A stretch of 64,000 bases of DNA from Glandiceps talaboti. Taxonomy: Eukaryota; Hemichordata; Enteropneusta; Spengelidae. The translations under genes and the position numbers were made by a program. The notes under the pieces are model-generated. The model was not told where the DNA came from, made no database searches, and saw only the letters and a program-made list of their open reading frames with translations. Positions 1 to 24,900 of this stretch are shown piece by piece. How positions within the stretch are numbered: position 1 is the first letter of the stretch; each line of letters begins with the position of its first letter. The stretch lies in contig NC_135552.1 in the NCBI RefSeq assembly GCF_964340395.1, positions 13,917,194-13,981,193 of the forward strand, read 5' to 3'.

Positions 1-580
1 ATTTTATGTACTTCTCCAACCACAATAATAATGGTACATATTGTGAAGCGCCCACCACATTGACTGTTGTTATCACAATACTGTACAAATATACCCATGA
101 TCCAGACCTATGATGGCATAATGACCTCATAAGTTATAATGATATCTTCCTCAACTCCCTGGGAAGCACACAATCCATAGCCGCCTCTATAAGCACATAG
201 ATTTGAAGCATTCACATTGCAACCTCTATCCTACCAAGTCTCCAATTAACAGCTGGTTTGACATGGGCACAAACAGTGTTTTAAATCTTGTTGTAGGACT
301 TTAGCCATTCAGAAACAATTGGGAGTTGCAAGGTTCAAAATAGCAACTTGCAGATTCTAGCCAGCCACTCTCTTCATTCAACCATCACTTCTACTGTAGA
401 ATTTATGCTCCAACCATGGATACATCATATTCAAGTCCACAAATCCACGGTACAGTTTGTGTCATTCATATTCTTTTGCTTAATAATCACATTTTCATAA
501 TGCCAATGGATATTGCAAGGTACATTTTAATTTCTATATGTGGATTGATTTATTGTGTTTCATTTCATTGTCTTTTCTAG
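1..580. other. POLR3B intron sequence at the window edge
   Basis: This stretch precedes the first exon seen here and has no recognisable exon. Bases of about 110-400 are a decayed minus-oriented copy of the tRNA-derived SINE also present at 3,034 and 62,590, sharing the blocks around 'caatccat' and 'cattcacattgcaacct'. The rest is AT-rich and shows nothing further. The polypyrimidine stretch and 'tag' at 571-580 form the acceptor of the exon that starts at 581. Confidence 0.6.
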
Positions 581-12207
<11,627 letters not shown>

Positions 12208-12289
12208 TAGCTGGAACGATGATTGTAGGGTCTAAGGACTGCCAAGACCAGGTCTTGCTGAAGACAGGAAGCAGACTCTGAGGTATCTG

Positions 12290-12640
12290 AAGACATTGTG
12301 GAATGAATTAATAGCTGGATAGGATTCTGATTGGATGTGGAGGCCATTGAAGAAGATGTCATACTTCCTTATATGGAAATGATCAAAGTGAAATCCCATG
12401 GCAAAGAATGTCATTGGTTCATGTTGGTTGTGAAAACTTTTGAGGATGATGTCATTTTCCTTATATGGAAATGATCAAAGTAAAATCACAAGAAAGAATT
12501 TCATGGATTCTGATTGGGTATGACCCTTGAGGATGATGTCATGCTTCTATATATGGGAAGGACTTGATTTGGTGGTTCTGATTGGGTATTGAAGCCTCTG
12601 AGAATGATGTCACACATCCGAATATGGAAATGATCCAAAT
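12290..12640. repeat. About 90-bp degenerate tandem repeat in the POLR3B 3'UTR
   Basis: Four diverged units, each with 'gatgatgtca', 'atatggaaatgatc' or a variant, and 'ttctgattgg'. Confidence 0.75.
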
Positions 12641-13543
12641 ATGGCATAAGTAAAGACAACAGCTCTTACAGTACAATCAACAACCTAGCTGTGCGTTTAG
12701 ATTATAAAATGGCTGAATTGCCGCAGGGTATGGCCATGAGACACCAGTAAAACTGGTCATCATATATTTTTGGATTTACAAGAATTGAACCGAAAGAAAG
12801 ATTTGTTATGTGAAATCCTAGGATATCACTTCAGCAGATGAGAAAAAAAGAAGAAGTTCAGCACGAGTGGCACTGTCATGGCACTGTCATCATTGAATGT
12901 TATTGTGATGGTTGACATGTATTGAACATTGCAATGAAAGTAGTATTTGATATTCAGCTCAGAGACTGGACTATATGGACACTTCAGGGTCTTTGTACAA
13001 ATATATTGGTTATGGAATCAATGAATGAATGAATGAAAGTTTTGAAAGTATAGAACATGAAAACCAAGAATCTAGATCATGTAAGCTTACAACTAGACTA
13101 CTGTGGCTGAGGGATCAACCTTATGTATGACTTATATACAAAACAACAAATGCCAGTTTATTTCCTATAATTTCTCCTACATGAAGTTGGGCTGAAAACA
13201 CTACATTTATGCTATAGATGGTACATCATACTTTCTGAACTCCAGTCGGAGTATTATTCATGGCTGCCAGCATCTTAATAAGTTTTGAAAATATGCATAT
13301 TATATGCAAAAATATGCTAATTAGCCATCCTGCTTTCTTGTTCATCTGTTGAAACCATTGTTTAAACATTGGACTTGTCTACCATATGACAATCACATCA
13401 AGAGCTATGTTTGGTATGTTTTGGCAAGAATTTCTACTTGAAAACAACAAATATAAAATTACTGTACCGAGTACAGTGAAGGTTGTACAAGAAATAGGGT
13501 TTTGATAATGAATGTTGTGGTAAGTCCACAAGTGCAAGATGTA

Positions 13544-13549
13544 AATAAA
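13544..13549 (+). terminator. Candidate POLR3B poly(A) signal
   Basis: AATAAA followed within 20-45 bases by the T/G-rich 'gttgtttgattgtgtatttt', a typical downstream element. It is the best candidate within 1.5 kb of the stop codon. Confidence 0.6.
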
Positions 13550-13671
13550 AGACAATTATTTGAGCTATGAAGTTGTTTGATTGTGTATTTTGTTATTGAT
13601 ACTCACTCTCTACACTACACTAAAATAGTACTTTTATAGGAGTCAAATAAAACCATGGGTGGTCACCCTTT

Positions 13672-13822
13672 CAGGGTGCCCTCTAATGATGGCCAAATTT
13701 TATTGTTGCGAGTCAAAATGATAAAACCTGGGATTTCTTGTGAGTCACCACCACGTTGTAAGAGACCAAATTTTGGTGCCTCACTGATAATTGTGTACAT
13801 CAGTGGTTTAGAGGGCACACTG
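13672..13822. mobile_element. MITE family B copy
   Basis: About 150 bp with complementary ends ('agggtgccctcta' and 'tttagagggcacactg') and a near-palindromic 'accaaattttggtgcctcac' inside. The same layout occurs at 19,248, 48,632 and 59,907. Confidence 0.7.
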
Positions 13823-14906
13823 GTCACCACATAGTAAGAGATAGGGGAACACACTCAAATTGGCCTAGACGGCACACCTCACCCTTTTCAGATATTACTG
13901 TGGGGTTCACTCAGTTTAGCTTTTGCACATACTTCAATGATGTTGACTCCACTTCCTATTAAGGTTACATATCAGCTTATTAAAATTATACATTTTAAGA
14001 TTATTAAATTATTAATTATTATTTTAAGATTATTAAATCAATCAACGTTCTACTTTCCCATAATAATACATAATATGTATAAGAGCGAGAAATACACAGT
14101 GTAGTCATAGACCGTTTGTTGTGGAGAGTCTATGGTGTAGTCCAGAATGAATGTATGTATTGGATGTTCCTGAAATATCTTCTTTCATATAAAATGTATT
14201 GGATTGTGAACGATTTACTTACCATGTTTTTAAAGTAAATGATAAAACTGTACATGAAAATAAGGAGTGTATTTCATCTGAAAAAAAAATGAACATTTAT
14301 CCAAAAATAAATTCAAACATTCCTTTATGACTAACTCATTTCATGTTTTTTCAAACTTCGTTTCCAAATCGGATTAATATTCTCTTTATTAATACAACTT
14401 GTAACACCCAACTTAAGCGTTTTCCTTACTTGCCATAATCATTTATATATCATCCATATCAAGTGTAAAATATCACTGGTTTAATTATAAGACTAGCATG
14501 TAGCCTTTCCAACTGTAGTCAATTTGTAAACAATGTTGTCAGCTAACAAACAGCAAACTGATGTAATCATTTACATTGTAATGAGAGTGCTACAACTGTG
14601 ATTATCTACTGCTCTAAGTGAGATGAAGACATCTTGTGACATTTAAGTTTACTCTGATCTCCAGTCATTTTATGACTAACTTGTTCTTTGTAGTGGTAAC
14701 ATTGTTTACAGATTGATTACATTTAAGAGACACTACATACTGGGCTTAAAGTAAAATTAACAGTATACTTTTACGCTTGATATGGATGCTATAAACGATT
14801 GTGACAAACAGAGAAAACCATTTTAGTTGTCTGTTACCCAGACAAAACAATTTTTCCAGATTGCCAATGAGCTCAATTCTGAAATATTAAAAGCATTCTA
14901 GTTCCC

Positions 14907-14962
<56 letters not shown>

Positions 14963-15113
14963 TTAAGGGCTTTGCATAATAATCTTTATTCAAAGAGTGA
15001 ATACTCTGAAACTATTGATTCTATACAAATGTAACTTTCAGTACTTAATGCACATGTCTTTAAAACTTTTAAAATTCACAACAATTCTGTTTACCATAGT
15101 TTCACACTCAATT

Positions 15114-15490
15114 CTTAAAGGGATATGGTCTGCAACTTGTAAGTATTTTTCAACATTTTTGTTTCCAAATAAAATTTTTTTTATATTTTACCCTTCACTG
15201 TCACTTGTCTAAAGACCAACAGCCACTGATAGCCAAACGCCTACTGTATAAACTGCTGTGATACTGTACATGTAGATATTACAGTTGAATAAAATGACAT
15301 CATTTTGTTCATACACCATAGTATGTGAATACAGAATCACAGCAGTTAATCTGGTGGGAGTTCCGTCGGTGACTGCTAGTCACTTTATTAAACAAGTGAC
15401 ATTGAAGGGTAACATACAAATAACCCTTTATTTGGAAACAAATATAAATGAAAAATACTTACAAGTTGCAGACCATGTCCTTTTAATTTG
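15114..15490. mobile_element. Foldback (long inverted repeat) element
   Basis: The left arm has 'aagggatatggtctgcaact' and 'tttccaaataaa'. The right arm has the complement, 'acaagttgcagaccatgtcc' and 'tttatttggaaacaaa'. The arms are over 100 bases long around a centre near 15,300. No open frame is needed to explain it, so a non-autonomous DNA element is likely. Confidence 0.7.
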
Positions 15491-15899
15491 CAACACTGAC
15501 CAGGGTTGCAATTCTTTGGATATAATATAATAATGATAATAATGAAGTTAATGTATAATATCTTATCACTTAGATTCTCTTTGGAAAGAGTTTGCGTCAT
15601 GGACTGGTTTTGACATCTTTCAACTAGTTCTTGAATACTTGGTTCTTCAATGTAAGAATCTTTTAATTACACAAACTGAATGACTGAAATTTAACTGTGA
15701 TATATGTTATCAGCAGAGAGGTTGCTGACTATTCAAATTATGGAATGCTAATGCAGTTTTTTTTTTTAAATCAAGCCATTTTCTTGCCTAGGTTTTAGTT
15801 TTCAGCCTATTTAAACTTTTTCTGTTCAATTTCTGTGAAATCAGAGATAATTAATTGAATGGATAAAGACAGAAAGGCATGGCAGATAATTCATACGAC

Positions 15900-16225
15900 T
15901 CTGGTAATTCAGTCTTCGGTTTACTGAGATAGACGCAAACTAAAACTATTGTTCTTCAATGTGGTAGATTACACAAGTGAGTGATAGCGGTTCCTCTGCT
16001 GTGCAATTCTAATCACCATAATCAAGATAGTGTAAACATTGGAGGTACTGAAACAGTACACTGCACGGAACTCTAAATATACTAGTTTTCAGACATGCCT
16101 CCCTACTGAGACTATAATGAAACCCACGCCCAATCAATAGCTTATCATTGTTGTATAAATATGTTGTGACAATAGTTTTAGTTTGTTTCAATCTTAGAAA
16201 ACTGAAGGCTCAACTACCAGGGTAA
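15900..16225. mobile_element. MITE family A copy
   Basis: The left end is 'ggtaattcagtcttcggttt', with 'agacgcaaactaaaactatt' inside. The right end is 'aaactgaaggctcaactacc', complementary to the left. Full length, intergenic. Confidence 0.75.
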
Positions 16226-19200
16226 TAACACTGTCTGAAATACTTCTATATCATCATATCATTTGTTAATTTTGTTAAAATTCCCAACAATATAGCAATA
16301 CAAAAATGGTTAAAAACTCTGACCGGGTCTAATAACAGTTGCGTCTTTATGACACTAGAAAACATGCATTAATTATGATATTATTTGAGATTTAGTCTAA
16401 CTTTAATTCTTACAAAAAAAATGATGTGAAGTAACTTCATTTTTCTGTCCAAGACCAGAAGTTCATTCAAAACTTGTAGTTGTTGCAAGATATACTAAAA
16501 ACTGTTGATGTATCAAGAATACTGTATGTAATAATGAATTTGTAGTGAACCTGGCTGTCAAGTATTATATAAAACATTTGAATGTATTTACTCAAAATGT
16601 CTTTAATTTGTGGTCCACCTTGCCAGTTTGGGCACAGGGGACAGGAGTTTCTTGAACATAACAGTCGTCTGAGGTTTTGGCTCAGACTGAAACACGTACT
16701 TGATAAATATAGCTAAAATGATGTTGGCTTGGTGTTTCACTCATGGGACATTATGTTTTTGACACAAAGATAGACATACTGCAACTCTAGACTAACAATA
16801 AGAGAGAGACACAATAAACAGAGAAGAACCCTTGCCTAATCACATTGAACACTGATAAGGATTGCTATTCTTTCAGTGTAGTAAAAACAGGCTTCTAATG
16901 AAAACATTACATATGAACACGTTGATTTTAATGTCTGCAAATGTTTATTTTCTGACTGATAATCTGACTACTTCTACATCCCCACTATGCACAGTCCTTA
17001 GTATGCAATTGTTTCTTTTGCATTAGAAGTTATCTGAGGCATGTTGCATGAGTGAAATGCCAACTTGAAGCCAACATCATTTTAGCTGTAGTTGTTGCTG
17101 GATGTTGTGGCCATGTCAAAATTGTAAATAGAACATACAACACTATCCAGTAAATGACCCTAAAGAATTGTGTCCACTTGAGTTGAAAACTTGTCGTAAT
17201 TGTACTATGCTGATCAGTTTGAGGCAAAAGTTTCCATTGTATTACAAACACATAAAATTTTGACTAAAACTATTTCTTGCGGACGATTCTGTTGGAAAAA
17301 TAATGCTTATTAAACAGACTTTACGAGTTCATTAAAACTTGTGATTATTGTTCATGTCAAATATAGACTGAGACTCCATAGAAAGTGAAATGTAAATGTT
17401 GCAGATAATACTGAAAAAAATATGCACACTTTTATCTTGATTATAAACACAGATTCTGATAACTACCATTATTATAGACATAGTCGGACGGAAAAAACAT
17501 ATACGACATATTAGAAAGCAATACTTCCATCCATCCATACATAGATGTCGTATAGTATAGCTGAAATTTATACACACTACAACTTGAACTCAATAGCTTT
17601 GTACTTCAGAATGAATATACACAAAGTAAGGTATGCCATGATGGAGCGCCTGAACCTGGGTGATGGTGGAGCAACACAACATATCTTAGGTCTAACAGTC
17701 TAGAGCAAGCCGGTGAGGGCCTGTATAGCTCTAGTCACACATACAGCAATGTCCAATCTGCAGTACAACTAAAAAAGCTCTCTTCTCACAATCCATTTGG
17801 TATGTCCCCTATCTAAAGATGGGGTAGGAATGCTTTCATTATATATTCAGTACAGTTGTATGTGCATGCATGGTAAAGTAATAGTATTACATTGTTTATC
17901 CATGCAAGATAAATTTTGGAAACTGGGCATTCAAATGATGTGTATATCATGGAATGCTTGCACGTTTGTTTGCATGCAAATGTCATTTGGACTAGAATCA
18001 AAAGTTTTGTTTATCGATCACAGTGATAAAAAAATTCAACCCTAAAGTTTATGGGTAACTATGAAGTTTTGATAACATTTTTGCCACGTACAAATCTAAA
18101 CTGGTCTTGTCCAAATTACATATGCAGCAGAAAATTTGACAGCAATCTGACATCTATAGTCTCCCAGTAGAAGAGAAACATATACTAAACTCTAATGAAC
18201 AGAGGGACGGCTACAACACAAGGTCCGTAAATCACTTATAATGTAGTTAAAAATTGGGAAGGTAAAATATTGGAATAAAACATAGATTATTATAAGTATG
18301 TTTTAACTTTTAACATTTTGAATTTTATAGTCCATCAGATTTGTTGACATTCTATCGAAAGTTACAATACATGATAAAGCATTGAAGAGAAATAACTTTT
18401 TGTTCAAATTCCATTTGAGTAAAACAAGAACGATAATGTTCATCGCGCAATATAATTTTTACCAACACTAAAGAATTAAAGCATCTGGTATGTGCAACTT
18501 GATAAAGGTAAAAATACACTAAAAGTTGCAAAGCCAATGAATATTCAACATTGCTAACATGTCATTATCATAACATTTGAATAAAAATTAGCATAAATGA
18601 ATACTAATTACCCCCATGCTTCTTGGATTCTGTAGGGAGATTATACCCTTTAACACAATCAGTACTTACAGTTTGTACACTATACTTATCAAATCCAATC
18701 AATCACACCTTGAAATCATAATTTTTCAAATTTCCCTGTCCAGCAGGGCAATCTCTGTCTCTGTCTAAATAGTTAGTGCGGTGAACAACTGATTAAAAAA
18801 ATTGGACGTTTCACTCTCTTCACCATATTGCATTCAGACAGATTTATATATAAACATGCACTCTTCTCAAATCACATAATTTCAAATTTAACTTTCTCAA
18901 GCTTTTTTAAAGTACTGTTCCCACAATTAGTTAGTTAGTAAGTATGTACTGGTACACTAATTTGTGTTTCTACTAAGACTAACATTACTGATGCACTCAA
19001 TAGGGTGAATCTAGTACTGACATATACAATTTGTGAAGGCACTTTTTTTTTAAAAAAGGTATCTGAAAAAATTATCAGGTGAGACTTATGAAAATGTAAT
19101 TACTACATTGTCATCACTACTTTGTGAAAACTTTCCAAAATATTACAATATTCTCTGTTACCATCACAACATACAGTGTATTGATGGTTCCTTCGTAACT

Positions 19201-19247
19201 CTGACTAACATAACAGTTTCTGAAGACACTGAAATGTAGCATAGATT

Positions 19248-19409
19248 AGTGCACCCTCTAGTGATAGCCAGATTTTGTTGTTGTGGGTCAAAATGATAAA
19301 AACTGTCATTTCTTGTGATTCACCACACAGTAACAGATAGGGAACACCAAATTTTGGTGCGTCACTAGAAACTGTGTGCACATCAAATTAGCTTTAGAGG
19401 GCACACTGG
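19248..19409. mobile_element. MITE family B copy
   Basis: Ends 'agtgcaccctcta' and 'tttagagggcacact', with the central near-palindrome 'aacaccaaattttggtgcg'. About 160 bp. Confidence 0.75.
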
Positions 19410-19573
19410 TACAGGTATAGATTCCTGGTCAGTAACTCTGTATTAATCAAACAGCACATACTATTACAGTTTGCTACCTTGGATTGATGTCTGAATGTTC
19501 TTGAGAAATATCACAAGAATGTATTTTGGTAGAAACTTCAATTTCAAAACACAGTCAGCTGTCTGCTATCTGT

Positions 19574-19629
<56 letters not shown>

Positions 19630-20754
19630 GCACACAGACAAGTAATATTGAAGATTAACATTCAAGCCTTTTCTGTCAATACAGATTATATCTAGTTTTT
19701 CTTACGATATGTATAATACACATAATTCAAACTGTGCTTTCTTTGCACTTGCTAATCAACATGAAATGTAAATGCCTGTACAATTAAAATACATAACTTT
19801 GTTACCAAATTACCACAAATCATATTTCTATGAAATTACTGTTTTTACTTTTCTGTAATCTATAAACGTTAAGCTTACTGAAAATAACTAGTAATAATTG
19901 TAACTTAAGTAGGTCTTGAAATAATAATTTAAAATTTTTTTTTTTTGAAATGCAGTTTAGTTTTCAAATGTTTATCAGAGTATAATGATAGTCAACATCA
20001 AGCAAATGTGATGAAGAGTTAATTTTTATGTCAAAGCACAGAATTTTCTGTAGACATTAAAAATAAAATTTCACAAAAACATATTAAAGCTCTAATTACA
20101 TATTTGTGAGCTGTGATTGAGTTTGATATCACTTTGATGAATGATTGATGATCCCTTTGAGTTAAACTAGTGTAAATCTCATTTATTAGAGAAGTATTCC
20201 AATTCACCCAAGCCCATCCACCCCCACTTACCCACCCACCCACCCATCCACCCACCCATCCACCAATACGTTTCAAAAGCACCATATTCCAAAAAGATTG
20301 TGCTCAATAATGCTGAAAGGTTAATCCACACTTCCTTGAATAAACACATCTTCAACTAGCTCTTCCGAATTTCCAGGTTTGTAGTCTGTCTTGTGTATAG
20401 GGGGAGGAAATTCTAAAGTTTATACCGGCAATAATTCTGTACTTTTGTAGTGAGTAATTACTATTATAAAAAATAAATCCCCTCATGTCAACGGATTTCA
20501 TAATGTAGATTCTTGTTTGTAGAATTAATCCTCTATAAATGCATCACAGTCATACAATATAATTATTTGAAATTAATTATCATATTTAAATGACATAATT
20601 TTGAAACTGATGTCACCGGCTAAATAATAATCTGAAAGGTACGCCATGATGGGGCGCCCTCACACATCGGTCAACCTCTTTCATTGGATGACAGGCTGGT
20701 GAAGATGAAGTGACACGATGTATCTTACAGTCTTGTTAAATATCTACTGGACCT

Positions 20755-20880
20755 GTAATAGTCTACATCTATCAGAGAAGTACCTGGTCGTTCTGCCATA
20801 ACAGTCTACGTCTGTCAGAGGGGTGCCTGGTCGTTCTGCCTTAACAGTCTACATCTGTCAGAGGGGTGCCTGGTCGTTCT
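20755..20880 (-). repeat. 43-bp tandem triplication spanning the receptor stop codon
   Basis: Three units, each with 'gtcagaggggtgcctggtcg' or a close variant and 'cagtctacatctgtc'. The unit nearest the gene encodes [12 protein letters not shown] and the stop of the U-box gene. The other two lie past the stop in the 3'UTR. Confidence 0.85.
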
Positions 20881-21911
20881 GATGGATCATCCCTTACATC
20901 CCTTTTCCGTTTATCTTTTTGCTCTCTGCGGTATCTCTTTTCAGCCTTCTTTCTGAACCTCTGGATTTCTTTTTCAAGTTCAACATTAGGTGCAAGACCA
21001 ATATCATTGAGTGGTTGACCAGTCACTGGGGATGTATGTGCTTTTGCAAACCATTCTGAAAACATAGATTCATGGTGAAGTAAGTCATACACTTTGACAA
21101 AAACAGAAGATTTTACAATTTGGCCACTAGGGGTGGTATCTGACAGTGGATTTTTTACTGTGTAGTGGGCCAGATTTGTTCTGCACTGTAGCAAACTTTG
21201 AAAATAATACTTGCCCAAGGTTTCATAGTTATATTCATGGCAAATGTCGACAACATGTATAGTTGATTTTCCGGTTCCAGGATGCATTGCGCGAAATGAC
21301 GTTGCTTATGTTGTTAGATTTAGTCTTGTTTTGTCTTTATTACATTTGAAAAAAAACCATTTCCATTATGAAACAATGGCAAGACATGTTGACCTCTTTA
21401 ATTATGGGTGATTTTATAGAACAAAGAGTGAACGTTCTACGGCATCGATGATAGAGTGGGATTTTACGGGTAAACCCAGGGTACCGTCATGTGACAACCA
21501 TCCCCCTGAGTAGCACGTGCAAACCCCTCCACGCATACAGAATACATAGCATTGCATGTAGAGACGCGCAATGCATCTTGGAATCTATTGTAATTAGTTT
21601 CAAATAGTTCCCCTTTTTTTCGTTTTCAATTGTGCAACTTTTAGTTTTGAAAACTGATTTTATTATTACTTCATGCATTTGTCATGTGTTTAGCACGCAT
21701 CATATTTCCCATACTGCACCATTCAAGATGGCCAGTGTGCTAGTTACCTATTCCATAATTTGTAGGAATTTGACTCACCCATGATATTGGTTCTTTCATA
21801 TGTATTACCGTCTGTTGCAGTGAACGGGTGAACCATAATGTCGTTGGTGATTGGACAGCGATATTTGCTTGGAATCTCAAAGTCACCTTGGATAGTGTCA
21901 TACATGTGATT
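20841..21911 (-). CDS. U-box domain and basic C-terminus (two exons)
   Basis: Exons 21911-21779 and 21055-20841. The U-box begins [20 protein letters not shown] and, after an intron inside the Glu codon before Trp, continues [16 protein letters not shown] and [14 protein letters not shown]. The E2-facing residues are all there: Ile of CPI, the Trp of EWF and the Pro of SPVT. A charged, probably helical tail ([17 protein letters not shown]) and [12 protein letters not shown] end the protein. Human WDSUB1 also pairs SAM with a U-box, but behind WD40 repeats, which are absent here. Confidence 0.9.
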
Positions 21912-24900
21912 CTGAAACAACAGACAATGAAATATTCCGTAAACAAACAAACAAACAAACAAACAAACAAACAAACAACTATTACGACAACACACTGAGA
22001 AAGCCATATTTCATAAATCCTTTTAATTCCACTGCTCTGTTAATCCAACCTCTGATTTCCTTACATTATTCATTCAAAATATAATTATTATATTAAAATA
22101 TTCATATTACTGTTTAAATATTTACTTCTCGTAATCCACCACTGTGACAATATCTTTATAACTTTATAATTACTTGATAATGAAATGCAAAATTAAAACC
22201 AAATAATTTCTTGTAAATAACCACAGTTTGGGACGATTACACAATGTCCCACAAACTCAATAAACAAACTTCTTTTGTTTAGGTCAAAACTCCCTCCTTT
22301 TTCCCCTTACCCTAAATAAACACAAATGTGACATCGACATGTCTATATATCATGTAAACCATAATGAAAATTGTAGTGGTCACACCACTATGATCGATGC
22401 AATGCAAAAACATGTAGAAACACATCAAAATAGTAACTTATCAACATCTCAGTAGTAAATACAAAACCTGTTGTCATTGAAGGCGTGAAAGTTTTCAAAA
22501 TTTGGTTAGAAATAGAAGTGCAAAATGAAGTTCAGCAATCGCTTTGATGCCAGACCCCCTCCCCCCTTGAAATGAATGAAGTTCACTTATAGAGCTTGTG
22601 TGACATTGTGTGATCAACCTTTAGGTTTCTAAGAATTTTTGAAGCTATACAACATGACTAAGGGTACAGTGGTATAATTGTTAACTATTCACTTCTTCAT
22701 AAAATCTAACACCAGTATGGTGAAGTAGAGAACTTATTTTCAAAATAAATCAGCAGTCTTAACTTTCCAAACACCATCACCACATGAAAGCATGTTGCAA
22801 GATTATGTATTGTCACATGTATCAAGCAACATACAGACAAAAACTCAGGTGCACCTCTCCACAAGTTGCACATGCAAAAGTAAACACATTTCCATTATAC
22901 ATTACTGTGACATTTGCCATGTTCCTCTTATTGTAAGCTTTGGTTTCATGTTGGCATAATATTAATCAATGTGTACTACTAACTACCTCTGGTGTTGATT
23001 TGACTTCAACTTGGCGTACTTGCACTGGCTGTAGGTAATGTGAAGGTGCAGCAGAGTAGCGATTCTGTGTGTTTTTATAAAAAAAAAATACAATCATGCA
23101 ATCTGAGTCTACCATGCATACTATAGACAACATAATAGACAACACTGTGTAGACCAATATTATAGACTACATTGTAGACTATATTATAGACCACAATAGA
23201 GACTATATTAATGACCATGTGTATGTACATATAGACAATGTTAGGGCATCTATACTGTGCACTGACTATGAACAAAGATTGGACACTTCAACATGTTGAT
23301 GGGTATTTGCCACTTGGTTGCCCAGAGAATTGGCTATTTGGCTTGACAATATCATTCCAGTATGCTGTGTCAGATAGCCATGACAAGTCTTTGGGCTAGT
23401 TATTTCGAGGAGAACAGGGTAAACTTATCGGGGTAAGTCAGATGTGGGATTGTACTATATAAGAGGCGTGATACATCCTTGGCTGGTAAAACTATTCAAG
23501 TAACATGTTTGAAACAATAGAATAGTCCAATACAATGCCATGTTCTCGTAAAAATAAACTTAACCCACAGATTCTGACATTCCCATAATTAAAAGTTTCT
23601 CAAGCCAGGTCACATATAGATGAACCCTGACACATTGTCTATACTTCTTCGTGATACATCTTTGAGTTTGTATTAATTTCTGTGACATTACAGATACTGA
23701 CATGCATGATAATGTACATAACAGTTACAGGACAGTTTCTGTAATACCGTAAACACAAGATGCTTGTCTGATCTTGCTTCCCCATTGCATTTGTCATCAG
23801 CACTATCAACTTGTACAGGAATCTTGCCGTTGCTTTCTGGTTCCTCAACTATTGTGTCCTGTGGCTGTGTCTTTATGTTTTGGGGAAAAGGAAGCAATGC
23901 GACAGGTTAAAGGTAAGGTGAAGCATTTTACAAGGTTCATCTTGAGTGGCTGTATAATAATGTAAGGCATTTATAAGGCTCATCCTGATTGGTTGTATAA
24001 TGTGAAGCATTTACAAACCTCATCCTGATTGGTCGTATAATGTGAAGCATTTACATGGCTCATCCTGATTGGTTGGATAGTGTGAATCAATTATAAGGTT
24101 CACAGTAATGGTTTTATAATTTGAAGTATCTACATGTTCTATTTGTTTTCCTGTGCCAACAGTATCATTAAGTTTCAAATGCACCTCATTACCTCTGTCA
24201 GAGGTTATGTTTTAACCCCAATTTGTCTGTCTGTTGGCAACATCTCTACAAAGTTATGGAAAAATTGCTTATGAAACAAGAACCAACAAGCTATATTTGT
24301 ACATCAACTTGATTGTAGCAAACCAATGGCATTACTAGCATCAGTCATTTATCTCCAACACTCAAGGGCACCCTTCATTATTTTTTTGTTTGGTTTGGTT
24401 CGAAATTGAATGGTGCTATGTTTTCACACCTTTCTTTGGTTTTTGATTGGTTTGAAGTTGGAATGGGAGTAAGTTTTCACCACGAGAACTGCTCACGATC
24501 AGTTTTTACAGAGGACTCAGGTATGTGCTCTATCAACTGCACTCTAGTTTCAACTTATACATTTGCCATCAAATATCTTCTAGATTTTAGACAAATATTT
24601 AGTGTACCTTTTCAGATCTCCTTGAGATCCTCTTCAACCTTTTCAAGATTCTCTTCGTAGGTCCCATTGGTATACCCATATTTCTCAAATCTTTGTCAGT
24701 CAAAATAAACAGGTCATCATACTTGATGTCCTCCTTGGCAAATATGTCAGCAAGCCCTTCTACATCCAGGTCAAGTAAGAACTGGTATACTTGTTTATCT
24801 AAGAAGTGTTAAAGATTCAAAATGGTAATTTTGTAGATTGTCACAGCAAGACCATGTTTAGTCATGACATGAAAGTAAAATGTCCACAATCATTCAAATT

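Larger units (their letters stand above)
12208..13560 (+). other. POLR3B: POLR3B 3' untranslated region
   Basis: Runs from the stop codon to the first convincing poly(A) signal. It has no long reading frame. Its first part (about 12,290-12,640) is a roughly 90-bp degenerate tandem repeat. The end is inferred from the AATAAA at 13,544 and the T/G-rich bases after it, not from a transcript. Confidence 0.55.
13561..20840. other. Intergenic region between two convergent genes
   Basis: No coding exon was recognised on either strand. It contains MITE family B copies (13,672 and 19,248), a foldback element (15,114-15,490), MITE family A (15,900-16,225), an (AAC)n run (14,909-14,961), a (TC)n run (19,575-19,626) and a (CCCA)n run (20,218-20,266). 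The right part should include the 3'UTR of the minus-strand receptor. 'tttatt' at 20,182-20,187, AATAAA on the minus strand, is one possible poly(A) signal about 650 bases after its stop. Confidence 0.6.

Noticed and set aside
17797-18045. Plus-strand frame of 82 codons in the intergenic region
   Set aside because: No similarity to known families, overlapping open frame on the other strand, and no splice or promoter context.
21256-21287. P-loop in MHPGTGKST
   Set aside because: The Walker A spacing G-x4-GK-S/T is not met, and the frame is an intron read-through upstream of the U-box exon.
20841-24798. A separate WDSUB1 orthologue
   Set aside because: SAM and U-box occur together, but no WD40 exon was found, there is no start codon ahead of the SAM exon, and the SAM exon matches the tail exon in phase. 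It remains the main alternative if transcripts show a break.
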